A DNA stretch of 64,000 nt from an uncultured Desulfobacter sp. (GTDB taxonomy: Bacteria; Desulfobacterota; Desulfobacteria; Desulfobacterales; Desulfobacteraceae). The translations under genes and the position numbers were made by a program. Location: the NCBI RefSeq assembly GCF_963666145.1, contig NZ_OY762614.1, positions 4,702,501 to 4,766,500 of the forward strand, given 5' to 3'. The notes below the pieces were generated by a model. It was given only the letters and a program-made list of their open reading frames with translations. It searched no databases and was not told where the DNA came from. Below are positions 33,431 through 42,923 of this stretch, piece by piece (position 1 is the first letter of the stretch; the number at the start of each line of letters is the position of its first letter).

Positions 33431-34468
33431 TTATTTTTTTCTGTGGGCCATAAAAACCAGGGGAGACGCAATGAAAATGGATGAATAGGTCCCCACCACC
33501 ACACCGATGATCATGGCAAAGGCAAAGTTATGAATGATTTCTCCACCCATGAAATACAGTGCCAGCAGTACAACCAATGTGGTCGCCGATGTCAATATGG
33601 TCCGCGACAGGGTTTCATTGATACTGCGGTTAAACAGGTCCGATACCAGGGAGTGGTCAGTATTTCCCTTGATATTTTCCCTGATCCGGTCAAATACGAT
33701 AATGGTGTCGTTCAGTGAATACCCAATGATGGTCAAAAGGGCTGCAATGATCTGCAGGGAAAAATCAAGGTTGAGCAGGGAAAATACCCCAACGGTAATG
33801 GTCACATCGTGGATCAGGGCCACAATGGCGCCAATGGCATACTGCAGTTGGAGATACCAGAACAGAACCAGGGAGACAATCAGGGCACCTGCAATCAGAA
33901 CCGGCATGGAGAGGTTAAAAACAGATAAAAAGTAGACCGCCGCCATCAATGCCCCTGCGGTGATGCCGGCAACGGTCCATTTTTGTTCAAAACGGCCCGA
34001 TATGTATATCGTGATAAAGAGCAGGGAATAAAAAATAGCCAGAAGCGCCTGCTTTTTTAAGTCTTTTCCAACCTGGGGGCCAACCATTTCAATACGACGG
34101 ATGTCCGGCTCCAGGGTGGTTGCATCTTTTAACCCTTTTGACACGGTATCCGATAACTGAGTACCCAGGGCGTCGGCATCACTGGAGGTGCGGATCAGGT
34201 ATTCGTTGGCCGCCGGATCACCAAATCCCTGGACAGATATATCTTTAAGCCCAATTTCATCCAACCCTTTGCGGATGTCGGACACATCAACTTTTTGGGA
34301 AAATTTTACCTGTACCAGGGTGCCGCCGGCAAAATCAATACCGTAATTGGGGCCTTTGTGAATAACCAGAGATACAATACCTGCCAGAATCAGGATCAGG
34401 GAAACCGCAAAGCCTATTTTGCGGATTCCCATAAAATCGAAATGGGTATCAGGCTTGATAAACTGCAT
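33431..34468 (-). CDS. secF: Protein translocase subunit SecF
   Basis: 345 residues. A first membrane segment (FAVSLILILAGIVSLV) precedes the SecF signature GIDFAGGTLVQVKF, then a periplasmic loop and five more segments including GYSLNDTIIVFDRIREN. SecF pairs with SecD to drive late steps of Sec export with the proton or sodium gradient. It lies 15 nt after secD. Confidence 0.97.
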   Translation of the reverse strand: MQFIKPDTHFDFMGIRKIGFAVSLILILAGIVSLVIHKGPNYGIDFAGGTLVQVKFSQKVDVSDIRKGLDEIGLKDISVQGFGDPAANEYLIRTSSDADALGTQLSDTVSKGLKDATTLEPDIRRIEMVGPQVGKDLKKQALLAIFYSLLFITIYISGRFEQKWTVAGITAGALMAAVYFLSVFNLSMPVLIAGALIVSLVLFWYLQLQYAIGAIVALIHDVTITVGVFSLLNLDFSLQIIAALLTIIGYSLNDTIIVFDRIRENIKGNTDHSLVSDLFNRSINETLSRTILTSATTLVVLLALYFMGGEIIHNFAFAMIIGVVVGTYSSIFIASPLVFMAHRKK

Positions 34469-34483
34469 GATGAAAAGTTCCTT

Positions 34484-36064
34484 TTATATGCTCAATGAGT
34501 CGGATTGTTTATTCGCAAGAATCATATCGTAGATGCTCTTGGACAGGATCAGGGCTGTAAAAAGACTGGCCACAATACCAAGTCCCAATGTTACGGCAAA
34601 ACCCTTGATGGGACCTGTGCCGAACTGGAACAAAACAACCGCTGCAATCAATGTGGTGACGTTGGCGTCCAGAATGGTCAGGGTCGCCCGGTCGTACCCG
34701 GCATTTACGGCGGCCCTGGGAGACCGGCCGGCCCGAAGCTCCTCTCTGATCCGCTCAAAGATAATAACATTGGCATCCACTGCCATACCAATGGTCAGGA
34801 TGATACCGGCAATACCCGGCAAGGTCAGGGTGGCTCCGAAAACAGCCAGTCCTCCGCCGATTAGAAGGATATTGACAATCAGGGCAATGTCGGCGATCAG
34901 GCCCGCCCCTTTGTAGTAAATGAGCATGAAGAGAACGACCAGGGCACCGCCCACGATCATGGACATCAGGCCGGTTCGCACGGAGTCGGCACCCAGGGTG
35001 GGGCCAACGGTTCGTTCTTCAATGATTTTAACCGGTGCAGGCAAAGAACCGGCCCGCAGGGCAATGGCAAGATCCGAGGCCTCTTCGGTGGTAAAATGGC
35101 CTGTGATCACGGCTTTGCCCCCGGAAATACGGTCCTGGATATTGGGGGCTGAGTATACATTTTTATCCAGAACAATGGCCAGCCGCTTGTTGATATTGGC
35201 ACCGGTGATGCGTTCAAATATCCTGGCACCCTTACGATTGAATTCAATTCCCACCCGGGGCTGCTGGAACTGGTCAAACTCCACCCGGGCATTGGTCAGC
35301 TGGCTGCCGTCCAGTTCCACATGTTTTTTGATCAGAAAAGGCGTTTTGGTCTGGGTGCCGGTGGTGGTATTTTTTCTTACCTGGTAAAGAATTTCATCTC
35401 CGACAGGGGGCTTGCCTTGTAAGGCGGCATTGACATCGCCCTGCTCATCCACCAGTTGGAATGTAAGCTGGGCTGTTTTTCCTATCAGGTTTTTGGCCCG
35501 CTCGGGCTCACTGATACCCGGCAGCTGCAGAAGAATTCTGTTGCCGCTCTGGATTCTGATATCCGGTTCACTGACACCAAATTCATCAATACGGTTTCGA
35601 ATGGTTTCCAGGGCCTGCTCCGTAGCCATTTTCTTGATGGAATCGGCTTCCTTATCGGGCAGGCGCAGAGTAAAAGAGATACCGCCGTCAATATTTTTTA
35701 CCGAAGGCATCTCAAGGCCAGCATAGTCTTCGGATAACAGTTTTTCCACATTAGATCTATTGTCTGCACCTGAAATTTTGGCAATGATTTTATGGTCCGA
35801 GGCCTTTTCAATGCCCATATGCTGTATTTTTTCATTTTTCAGATCCAGTTTAAGCTGGCTGATCGTTCGGTCAAGTTCGGCCTTAACTGCATCTTCGCTT
35901 TGAACCTCAAGTACCAGGTGCATACCACCTTGCAAATCAAGGCCAAGGTTGATTTTTTTATATGGCCAGGTATTGGTAAACGTAGGCATCAGGCATACAA
36001 CTGCAGCAACAATGACCCCCAGAATCAATACGCGCTTTATGGTAAAAAATTTCAATCTCATCAC
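34484..36064 (-). CDS. secD: Protein translocase subunit SecD
   Basis: 526 residues. It has an N-terminal membrane segment and the motif INLGLDLQGGMHLVLEV, a large periplasmic part with SEPDIRIQSGNRILLQLPGI, and a C-terminal membrane domain with GMAVDANVIIFERIREELR. Complete and typical. Order yajC-secD-secF, 15 nt from yajC. Confidence 0.98.
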   Translation of the reverse strand: MMRLKFFTIKRVLILGVIVAAVVCLMPTFTNTWPYKKINLGLDLQGGMHLVLEVQSEDAVKAELDRTISQLKLDLKNEKIQHMGIEKASDHKIIAKISGADNRSNVEKLLSEDYAGLEMPSVKNIDGGISFTLRLPDKEADSIKKMATEQALETIRNRIDEFGVSEPDIRIQSGNRILLQLPGISEPERAKNLIGKTAQLTFQLVDEQGDVNAALQGKPPVGDEILYQVRKNTTTGTQTKTPFLIKKHVELDGSQLTNARVEFDQFQQPRVGIEFNRKGARIFERITGANINKRLAIVLDKNVYSAPNIQDRISGGKAVITGHFTTEEASDLAIALRAGSLPAPVKIIEERTVGPTLGADSVRTGLMSMIVGGALVVLFMLIYYKGAGLIADIALIVNILLIGGGLAVFGATLTLPGIAGIILTIGMAVDANVIIFERIREELRAGRSPRAAVNAGYDRATLTILDANVTTLIAAVVLFQFGTGPIKGFAVTLGLGIVASLFTALILSKSIYDMILANKQSDSLSI

Positions 36065-36079
36065 TCCTGAAGGATTTGG

Positions 36080-36427
36080 TTAATTTTTTTCTTTGGGTTT
36101 TTCTTGGATGCCATTATCAGTGATCAGTCCGCCGATGTTTCCCCTTGCAACCTTAATTTTAACTTTTTCGGCAATCTCAAGACCAACGGTTGTGTCATCT
36201 AAGGAGACAATGGTGCCAAAAATGCCGCCGGAGGTCACAACCCGGTTTCCCTTTTTAAGGTTGTCGAGCATCTGTTTATGTTCTTTGGCCTTTTTTTGTT
36301 GGGGTCTGATGAGCAGAAAATAAAAAATTGCAAATAAAATGATAATAGGTAAAAAACCAGCCAGTCCTCCGGCTTGTCCGGCTTGTCCTCCAGGTGCGCC
36401 CATGGCGTATGCAGTGCTAATCAACAT
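36080..36427 (-). CDS. yajC: Preprotein translocase subunit YajC
   Basis: 115 residues with one membrane segment (GFLPIIILFAIFYFLLI) followed directly by RPQQKKAKEHKQML and the GNRVVTSGGIFGTIV strand, the standard YajC layout. YajC associates with SecDF. A GAAGGAG-type ribosome site precedes ATG 36427. Confidence 0.97.
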   Translation of the reverse strand: MLISTAYAMGAPGGQAGQAGGLAGFLPIIILFAIFYFLLIRPQQKKAKEHKQMLDNLKKGNRVVTSGGIFGTIVSLDDTTVGLEIAEKVKIKVARGNIGGLITDNGIQEKPKEKN

Positions 36428-36623
36428 GTTCCTTCTCCTTCTTCAATTTCAAATAGGGTAGATTTTTAAAAAATAAATGAGTCCATTCACAAATAAGACT
36501 TTTTGTCCCAAGTTCAAGGCCGGTGAAAATTTTAACCACAGGTATTTTGGTTGTACCCCGGTGATTAAACTTTTTTTCCACCAGGGGAATTGAGCAAAAT
36601 AGCCTGTTTGTGTTAGGTACGGA
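36428..36623. other. Gap between the LysM-like gene and yajC
   Basis: 196 bases. On the minus strand CCCCTGGTG and CACCGGGG flank an A-rich loop (about 36566-36598), a possible hairpin after the LysM-like gene. I see no gene. Confidence 0.35.
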
Positions 36624-37442
36624 TTAGTGTACCGGTATCCAGATATTACTGCCGTCAAACCGGAGTCTGGCCACTTGATTAAAATCAATCTGTTCAAGCA
36701 AGGCAAATATTTCGTCCATATTGTAGATGACCACCTTGCTTAACGGGTCTATGATATTTATATCCTCGGTCACCTTTTTTTCTTTGAGATTATAAATAAT
36801 CACCATGGCTTCCGAAAATTTTAAAATTTTTCCGACACCCGAACTTAAGCCCGAACTTTCGGGTTCATCGGCGGTGTTTCTTAAACGAATACCTTTGCGG
36901 GAATAATACTCTTTGAGCATCCTGAAGTGGATGTTCCAGATATTGTCACCCGGCTGGACCACATAAACACCGTAGGTGGTTATTGTCGCTGGCTTCTGGG
37001 CACCGGATTCGTCAAGCTCCTTTTCAAGCACCTTGCCGGTGCCCGCAAATGCCTGTTCAATAACTCTTTCCATGGAAACCGTATTGCCTCCCACGGTAAA
37101 GGTCTCATTGGACTTGACAACCAGGTCCACACTTTTGTCAAGGCCCAGGTCTTTTTTTCGAGTCGTCATCAGATCCTTCATGATCGTCTCTTTTGCCAGA
37201 TCATTGTAGTCAATGATTTCGGGTTTATTTATCTGTTTGACGACAACCTCCGGCAACGCATCGGTTTTTTTGCCCCCGGCCTCTTCCTGGGAGACTTTTT
37301 TATTTTCCTTTTGCGGTGGTCCCTTCGTGTCACCGGACGGTTTGTCCATAACAATCCAGACCACTGCAAGCACCGCTGCAATAACCACGGCAAGGGCGAT
37401 AATTGGCGTTCTTTGCTGACGTTTTTGTCTGTAAGTACGCAA
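36624..37442 (-). CDS. Membrane-anchored LysM-like protein of unknown function
   Basis: 272 residues. A basic N terminus (RTYRQKRQQR) and one membrane segment (IIALAVVIAAVLAVVWIVM, about 14-32) anchor it with the rest outside the cytoplasm. Then come a charged linker, a helical middle region, and a LysM-like segment YVVQPGDNIWNIHFRMLKEYYSRKG near residues 158-182, which would bind peptidoglycan. The C terminus (LEQIDFNQVARLRFDGSNIWIPVH) is conserved-looking but unknown to me. It is the gene before yajC-secD-secF on the same strand. Confidence 0.7.
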   Translation of the reverse strand: MRTYRQKRQQRTPIIALAVVIAAVLAVVWIVMDKPSGDTKGPPQKENKKVSQEEAGGKKTDALPEVVVKQINKPEIIDYNDLAKETIMKDLMTTRKKDLGLDKSVDLVVKSNETFTVGGNTVSMERVIEQAFAGTGKVLEKELDESGAQKPATITTYGVYVVQPGDNIWNIHFRMLKEYYSRKGIRLRNTADEPESSGLSSGVGKILKFSEAMVIIYNLKEKKVTEDINIIDPLSKVVIYNMDEIFALLEQIDFNQVARLRFDGSNIWIPVH

Positions 37443-37476
37443 AGTCTCTCCTTTCTAAACTCACCTAAGGTTGTTT

Positions 37477-37506
37477 CAGATACAATAAAAAATCAGACAT
37501 TGTCAA
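37477..37506 (-). promoter_or_regulatory. Candidate promoter of the LysM-like gene
   Basis: On the minus strand TTGACA (37501-37506) and TATCTG (37477-37482) are 18 nt apart, 35 nt before ATG 37442. Confidence 0.5.
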
Positions 37507-37577
37507 GCCGGCCTTACTTGCGATTTGGACACAAATCTGTGTCTGGCCCAAAAGCTGCCCGAATATTAAGACCCGGA

Positions 37578-37630
37578 AAAATTTTAAACGGCACGCAGCA
37601 TACTAAAGTATGTGAGCGTTGTAAAATTTT
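37578..37630 (-). terminator. Nested dyad just after rng
   Basis: Outer arms AAAATTTTA (37578-37586) and TAAAATTTT (37622-37630) enclose an inner perfect hairpin CATACT-AA-AGTATG (37599-37612). It begins 3 nt after the rng stop codon and probably ends that transcript. Confidence 0.45.
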
Positions 37631-37632
37631 CA

Positions 37633-39129
37633 TCAAATTCCCGGACCGCTGCCGTTTGGGTTAAGGCTGCTGATGCTGATGCTGTTCTGACCGGAGACCA
37701 TGCTGCTGTCTATTTCAATGATGATGACGACCTGCCGTTTTGTTTCAAGGTCAAGCAGTTCTTCTCTTTTGGTGTTAAGCATATAGTACGCAACGTCTTC
37801 GGGCACCCGGCAGATAAATTTTTGTTCAGGGTCCGCTTTTAAGGTTTTGAGTGCCAGTGTCCTAAGCAGCGAAAGCGCCTGGATTTCAACAGACGGCGTC
37901 ATGCCACGGCCGTTGCAGTGTCTACAGGTTTCATAGGCACCGTAGGTGATGGAGTGGCGGATGCGCTGTCTTGACATCTCAAGCAGGCCAAAGGTGGTGA
38001 TTCCGCCCACTTTGGTTCTGGCTTTGTCCGATTTCAGATGTTTTTTCATATTTTTGGTGATTTCGGCCTTGTGGCGGCGTTCTTTCATATCAATGAAATC
38101 CACCACAATGAGCCCGCCCATATCCCGCAGCCGCAGCTGTCGGGCCACCTCTTCGGCCGCTTCAAGATTGGTGTGATAGGCTGTCTCCTCAATACTGTTT
38201 CTTTTTGTGGATTTGCCGGAGTTGACATCAATGGAGACCAGGGCTTCGGTCTGCTCAATCACTAAAAAACCACCGGATTTGAGTGACACCTCTCTTCTGT
38301 AAATGGAAGAGATCTGTTCTTCTAACTGATATTTTGTAAAAATGGGCTTTTCGCCTTTAAACAGCCGGACAATTTTTTTCTGTTTTGGCGCAATCATTTC
38401 GATGAAATCCAGGACTTCTTTGTAGGTGTCTGGATTGTCGATAAGAATCTCTTTGATGTCTGTGGTGAAATAGTCCCTTAAAGAGCGTACGGCCAGGCTT
38501 TGTTCCTTGTATAGAAGACAGGGAGACTGATTTTCCATGGCCAGTTTATCAATGTTTTTCCATACCCGCATTAAATACCTAAGGTCTGATGTCAGCAAGG
38601 TTTTGGTGGCCCCTTTGCCTGCGGTCCTGACGATCATGCCGAAGCCTTCGGGGATTTTGATGCCCTTGAGGATACTGACCAGCCGCTTTCGCTCGTCTTC
38701 TTCCTCAATTTTACGCGAAACGCCCCGGGTGTTGTTCCCCGGCATCAATACGCCGAAACGCCCGGGAAGGGAGATATAGGTGGTGAGCATGGCCCCTTTG
38801 AGATTAATCGGGTCTTTGGTGACCTGGACAATCATCTCCTGGCCTTTTTTGACTAAGTTGAACAGGGATCTGTCACTTTTTTCGACTTCCTGGAAATAAT
38901 CCGGATGTATTTCGTTTTTTTGCAAAAATCCGTTTTTGGGGGCGCCGTAATCTACGAATACGGCCTGAAGACTGGGTTCCACCCGGGTGACAACACCTTT
39001 ATAAATATTGCCTTTGGTTGCGGCTTTTGCGGTTGTTTCGATGTGAAATTGATCCAGTTTGTTGTCAAACACCATGGCGATACGGTTTTCTTCCGGATCC
39101 AGTGCATTAATTAGAATTTTTCTGGTCAT
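37633..39129 (-). CDS. rng: Ribonuclease E/G family protein (RNase G)
   Basis: 498 residues, RNase G length. It has an S1 domain (GNIYKGVVTRVEPSLQAVFVDYGAPKNGFLQKNEI), the catalytic DNase I-like part with acidic residues in ALVSIDVNSGK and GGLIVVDFIDMKERRH, and the zinc-link CRHCNGRG that joins dimers. The scaffold tail of RNase E is absent. Rne/Rng enzymes cut single-stranded RNA in 16S rRNA maturation and mRNA decay. In a bacterium with no second homologue in view it may be the only such enzyme. Confidence 0.95.
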   Translation of the reverse strand: MTRKILINALDPEENRIAMVFDNKLDQFHIETTAKAATKGNIYKGVVTRVEPSLQAVFVDYGAPKNGFLQKNEIHPDYFQEVEKSDRSLFNLVKKGQEMIVQVTKDPINLKGAMLTTYISLPGRFGVLMPGNNTRGVSRKIEEEDERKRLVSILKGIKIPEGFGMIVRTAGKGATKTLLTSDLRYLMRVWKNIDKLAMENQSPCLLYKEQSLAVRSLRDYFTTDIKEILIDNPDTYKEVLDFIEMIAPKQKKIVRLFKGEKPIFTKYQLEEQISSIYRREVSLKSGGFLVIEQTEALVSIDVNSGKSTKRNSIEETAYHTNLEAAEEVARQLRLRDMGGLIVVDFIDMKERRHKAEITKNMKKHLKSDKARTKVGGITTFGLLEMSRQRIRHSITYGAYETCRHCNGRGMTPSVEIQALSLLRTLALKTLKADPEQKFICRVPEDVAYYMLNTKREELLDLETKRQVVIIIEIDSSMVSGQNSISISSLNPNGSGPGI

Positions 39130-39174
39130 TCATGATCTCATTTTTCGTTATAAATCGTTAAAATTTGGTGTGTA

Positions 39175-39216
39175 TCTGCAATGCACTTGGACGAAATGTA
39201 TTTAACGCACTGCAGA
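39175..39216. repeat. Imperfect inverted repeat between mltF and rng
   Basis: TCTGCAATGC (39175-39184) and GCACTGCAGA (39207-39216) pair at 9 of 10 positions across a 22-nt loop. It may end the mltF transcript. Confidence 0.3.
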
Positions 39217-39247
39217 TTGATATGTCTTGCAAGCCCGCCACAGCTTT

Positions 39248-40639
39248 TTATCCGGCCATGGCAGCTTTTTTCTGTTTTAGAATATCGAAATAGGTCTGGA
39301 TACGCTCCACATACTGAACAGGTTCCCAGCCCCGGGCATATCCATATTTGGTCTGGTTGTAATATTTTTCCTTGGACAGCAGAGGAAGTGTCGCCTTGAG
39401 CCCTTTCCAGGTATTGGGGTCAAACCCCTTCTCCTTTGCCAGGCCCATGGCGTCTTTGACGTGTCCGTATCCGACATTATAACTGGCCAGAGCAAATCGC
39501 AGGCGCTGGGATTCATCTTCAATAAAATCAAATCGTTTGTACATTAACGACAGATACTTTATCCCCGCGCGGATACTTTGCTTGGGGTCCAGGCGGTTTT
39601 GAATGCCCATTTCCCTGGCGGTATCTTCGGTGACCTGCATGAGTCCGCGCACATTGGTATAACTTGTTGCATCCGGGTCAAAGTGGGACTCCTGGTAGAC
39701 AACGGCGGCAATCAGGCGCCAGTCAAATCCGTGCTTGGCCGATTCTGCCTTAATGACGTTTTTGTATTCGGGCAACCGGCTGTTGATGCGGTCATGGAAT
39801 TTTTTGAGCTCATATGCGTCAAAATTGTCTATGTTGCCATAGTATTTGGTGGTGATGCGCTTCAAAATTCCCGTGCTGGAGGCATGAAGCAGAAATTTGT
39901 TCACCTGCTTTAACATCTCACTGTCGTTTTTGCGCACTGCCCAGGCCAGGGACTCTTTTTCCTGGATGGGAATACCGATGCGTATATCCGGGAAAAAGCG
40001 TTGACTCAGCAGGGCGATATTGGAATCGGCAATGGTGAATTTAATCTCCCTGTCATGGACCATGCCGATGAGTTCTTCGGTGGGGATGTTGTTATACAGC
40101 ACATACTCCAAGGGTACGCCTGAATTTTTTATCTCCGCCAGCCTGTAATGATAAGATGTGCCCCGTCTGGCATGGAAGATTCTAAATTCCATGTCTTTGA
40201 TATCTTTGGGACAAAAAACAAGATTATGGTGAATAATTCGCTGCTGTATGGTCATGTAGGGAATGGAAAAATCCGAATATTCCAGGCGCGGGGCCGTGAT
40301 GGAAATGCCTGCGGCAATGAAATCGCCTTTGCCCTGTTTAAGATACTCGAACATATTGTTCCAGCCGGGCGTTATGACATCAAGCTCCACATTTAAAAAT
40401 TTGGCAAATTCCAGAGCCAGATCATATTCGAACCCCATGGGCTTGTTGTTATACAGATAATAGGTGTTGATCGCCCTGTTGGTAATCAGTCGCAGTTTGC
40501 CGCTTTTTTGTACTTTTTCGACGGTGTTCAGTGTGTCTCCGATGTCCTGCCGATCAATCAGCACACAGAACCACACCAAACCTAAGGTTAAACTAATGAG
40601 GGATAAAAGTATAAAATGTTTAGTTAAAAATGATTTCAT
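39248..40639 (-). CDS. mltF: Membrane-bound lytic murein transglycosylase MltF-like
   Basis: 463 residues. One N-terminal membrane segment (FILLSLISLTLGLVWFCVLI) leads to a solute-binding-type domain (residues about 40-265; KLRLITNRAINTYYLYNNKPMGFEYDLALEFAKFL) and a C-terminal SLT domain with the catalytic glutamate in VVYQESHFDPDATSYTNVRGLMQVT. This is the MltF arrangement: the transglycosylase cuts peptidoglycan and the binding domain regulates it. A membrane anchor in place of a lipobox is a variation. Confidence 0.9.
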   Translation of the reverse strand: MKSFLTKHFILLSLISLTLGLVWFCVLIDRQDIGDTLNTVEKVQKSGKLRLITNRAINTYYLYNNKPMGFEYDLALEFAKFLNVELDVITPGWNNMFEYLKQGKGDFIAAGISITAPRLEYSDFSIPYMTIQQRIIHHNLVFCPKDIKDMEFRIFHARRGTSYHYRLAEIKNSGVPLEYVLYNNIPTEELIGMVHDREIKFTIADSNIALLSQRFFPDIRIGIPIQEKESLAWAVRKNDSEMLKQVNKFLLHASSTGILKRITTKYYGNIDNFDAYELKKFHDRINSRLPEYKNVIKAESAKHGFDWRLIAAVVYQESHFDPDATSYTNVRGLMQVTEDTAREMGIQNRLDPKQSIRAGIKYLSLMYKRFDFIEDESQRLRFALASYNVGYGHVKDAMGLAKEKGFDPNTWKGLKATLPLLSKEKYYNQTKYGYARGWEPVQYVERIQTYFDILKQKKAAMAG

Positions 40640-40652
40640 TAATCCGTTTCAT

Positions 40653-42923
40653 CTATTGCCGGCTGGGAATAATTTCAAGGTCATCAACTTTTCTATATCC
40701 ACGGGGAAGCAACTTTCCCCGTCGCCCCCTTGTATTTGTATAATCCTGCTGGTTGCCCGGTGTCAGCCGCAAGAGATGTTTGCCAGAATATATAACAAGA
40801 TTTGAATTTAAAGGCAATATTTTTAGAAGCTTAAGCTTCTCCGGGTTGCTCTGGCTCCTGCCGGAAGCTGGAATGTGGATTATTTTATTGCCCTTGCCTT
40901 TTTTCAGGTGGGGCAGTTGATTGACCGGAAAGATCAGCATTCTGCCGCCGGTGGTGATTGCGGCAACGTTGTCGGAATTGACATCCGGTATGGGAAGCGG
41001 CACCATGGGCAGATCGTTTTTACCTAAAGTTATCACGGCCTTTCCGTTTTTAAAATTCGTTAAAAAATCACTGAATTTGATGATATAGCCGTACCCATTG
41101 TCGGTTCCTGTGAGAAACAAATCTTCATCTTCGGCGGCAATCATGGTGTAAATGCCGGCGTCCGGGGCCAGGGTGAGATGGCCTGTGACGGGTTCTCCGT
41201 TCCCCCTGGCCGAAGGAAGGGTATGGGAGAACAGGGTGTAGGACCGGCCCGCGGTGTCAATGAGTGCAATGGGTTTATCTGATCGGGTGCGCAGGTGGCA
41301 CAGCGGGTAGTCCCCGGTCTTGAATTTTACATTTTCAGGATCTATTTCATGGCCTTTGGCTGTTTTTATCCATCCATTGGCGGACAGGATAATGGTCACA
41401 GGCTCAATGTCAATAACATCGGTAACAGAGAACGCTTCGGCCTCCTTGCGTTCTTTTATCGGGGATCTGCGTTTGTCTCCAAAATTCTTGGCGTCATCCT
41501 CAATTTCTTTGATCATAAACGCCTTAAATGCTTTCGAGGAGTTCAGAAGTTTGTCTAACTGCGCCTTCTCCTTTGAAAGTGCATCCATCTCCTCGGTGAG
41601 TTTGATCTCTTCCATTCTGGCCAGCTGACGCAGCCGTATTTCCAGAACAGCCTTTACCTGGATTTCGGACAGGCTGAATGTCTCCATCAACTCCTTGGCC
41701 GGATCATCTGCGTCGCGTATGATCTCAATCACCTGATCAAGGTTGAGGTAGACGGTTTTAAATCCTTCCAGGATATGCAGCCGGCTGACGATTTTTTCCA
41801 GGCGGAATCTGAATTTTCTTTCAATGGTGGCTTCTCGAAACTCAAGCCATTCATTCAGGATCTCTTTTAGGTTTTTTACACCCGGCCGGCCGTCAAGGCC
41901 GATCATGTTCATGTTGATTGAAAAGGATTTTTCAAGATCGGTTGTGGCAAACAGGTGGGCCGCCAGGGCATCAAGGTCCACGCGGTTTGACCGCGGCATC
42001 ACCACCAGGCGTGTGGGGGCCTCGTGGTCGGACTCATCCCGCAGATCCGATACCATGGGCAGTTTTTTTGCACTGATCTGGGCGGCGATCTGTTCGTAGA
42101 TTTTCTCCGTGGACGCGTGATAGGGCAGGGCTGTAAATACCAGTTCCCCGTCCTCTATAATGTACCGGGCCCGCATTTTGACCCGTCCCCTGCCTTTTTC
42201 ATAAATGTCATTAATTTCGTCTGCCGGGGTTATTATTTCAGCCAGTGTGGGGAAATCAGGGCCTTTAATTATATTGCACAGGTCATTGGTGTCGGCATTC
42301 TCATTTTCAATAAGAAAAATTAATGCCTTTGCCACTTCCCTTAGATTATGCGGCGGAATGGAGGTGGCCATGCCCACGGCGATGCCGGTGGTGCCGTTGA
42401 GCAGAATGTTGGGCAATCGGGCCGGCATCATGGCGGGTTCCTCCAGGGTGCCGTCAAAATTTGGCACCCAGTTGACCGTGCCCTGTTCCAGTTCATCCAA
42501 AAGGAGTTTTGCGTAATTGGAGAGTCTTGATTCGGTATACCGCATGGCGGCAAAGGACTTGGGGTCATTGGGGTCACCCCAGTTGCCCTGGCCGTCCACC
42601 AGGGGGTATCTCAGGGAAAACGGCTGGGCCATCAATACCATGGCCTCATAGCAGGCTGTATCCCCGTGGGGGTGAAATTTACCTAGAACATCGCCCACGG
42701 TTCTGGCTGATTTTTTGAACTTGGCCGTGGAAGAGAGCCCAAGCTGGCTCATGGAGTATATGATTCTGCGCTGGACCGGTTTGAGTCCGTCGCCGATGTG
42801 GGGCAGGGCACGGTCCAAAATGACATACATGGAGTAGTTCAGGTATGCGTTTTGGGTGAACTCCTGGAAGGGCTGGCGCTCAAATTCTTCAACACTGGGG
42901 CTTTGGGGCTGGGTCATACGCAT
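40653..42923 (-). CDS. parC: DNA topoisomerase IV subunit A
   Basis: 756 residues. It has the N-terminal breakage-reunion domain with the catalytic tyrosine in AAMRYTESRLS and the quinolone-region motif HPHGDTACYEAMV, with threonine where E. coli ParC has S80. The C-terminal half is a GyrA/ParC-type beta-pinwheel without a GyrA box, ending in a basic tail. Its ATG overlaps the parE stop by 1 nt, and adjacency to a ParE-type subunit supports ParC over GyrA. Topo IV decatenates daughter chromosomes. Confidence 0.93.
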   Translation of the reverse strand: MRMTQPQSPSVEEFERQPFQEFTQNAYLNYSMYVILDRALPHIGDGLKPVQRRIIYSMSQLGLSSTAKFKKSARTVGDVLGKFHPHGDTACYEAMVLMAQPFSLRYPLVDGQGNWGDPNDPKSFAAMRYTESRLSNYAKLLLDELEQGTVNWVPNFDGTLEEPAMMPARLPNILLNGTTGIAVGMATSIPPHNLREVAKALIFLIENENADTNDLCNIIKGPDFPTLAEIITPADEINDIYEKGRGRVKMRARYIIEDGELVFTALPYHASTEKIYEQIAAQISAKKLPMVSDLRDESDHEAPTRLVVMPRSNRVDLDALAAHLFATTDLEKSFSINMNMIGLDGRPGVKNLKEILNEWLEFREATIERKFRFRLEKIVSRLHILEGFKTVYLNLDQVIEIIRDADDPAKELMETFSLSEIQVKAVLEIRLRQLARMEEIKLTEEMDALSKEKAQLDKLLNSSKAFKAFMIKEIEDDAKNFGDKRRSPIKERKEAEAFSVTDVIDIEPVTIILSANGWIKTAKGHEIDPENVKFKTGDYPLCHLRTRSDKPIALIDTAGRSYTLFSHTLPSARGNGEPVTGHLTLAPDAGIYTMIAAEDEDLFLTGTDNGYGYIIKFSDFLTNFKNGKAVITLGKNDLPMVPLPIPDVNSDNVAAITTGGRMLIFPVNQLPHLKKGKGNKIIHIPASGRSQSNPEKLKLLKILPLNSNLVIYSGKHLLRLTPGNQQDYTNTRGRRGKLLPRGYRKVDDLEIIPSRQ

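Noticed and set aside
33418..33504. Longer start for the CpoB-like lipoprotein.
   Set aside because: It would overlap secF and place the lipobox far from the N terminus; ATG 33417 gives a normal signal.
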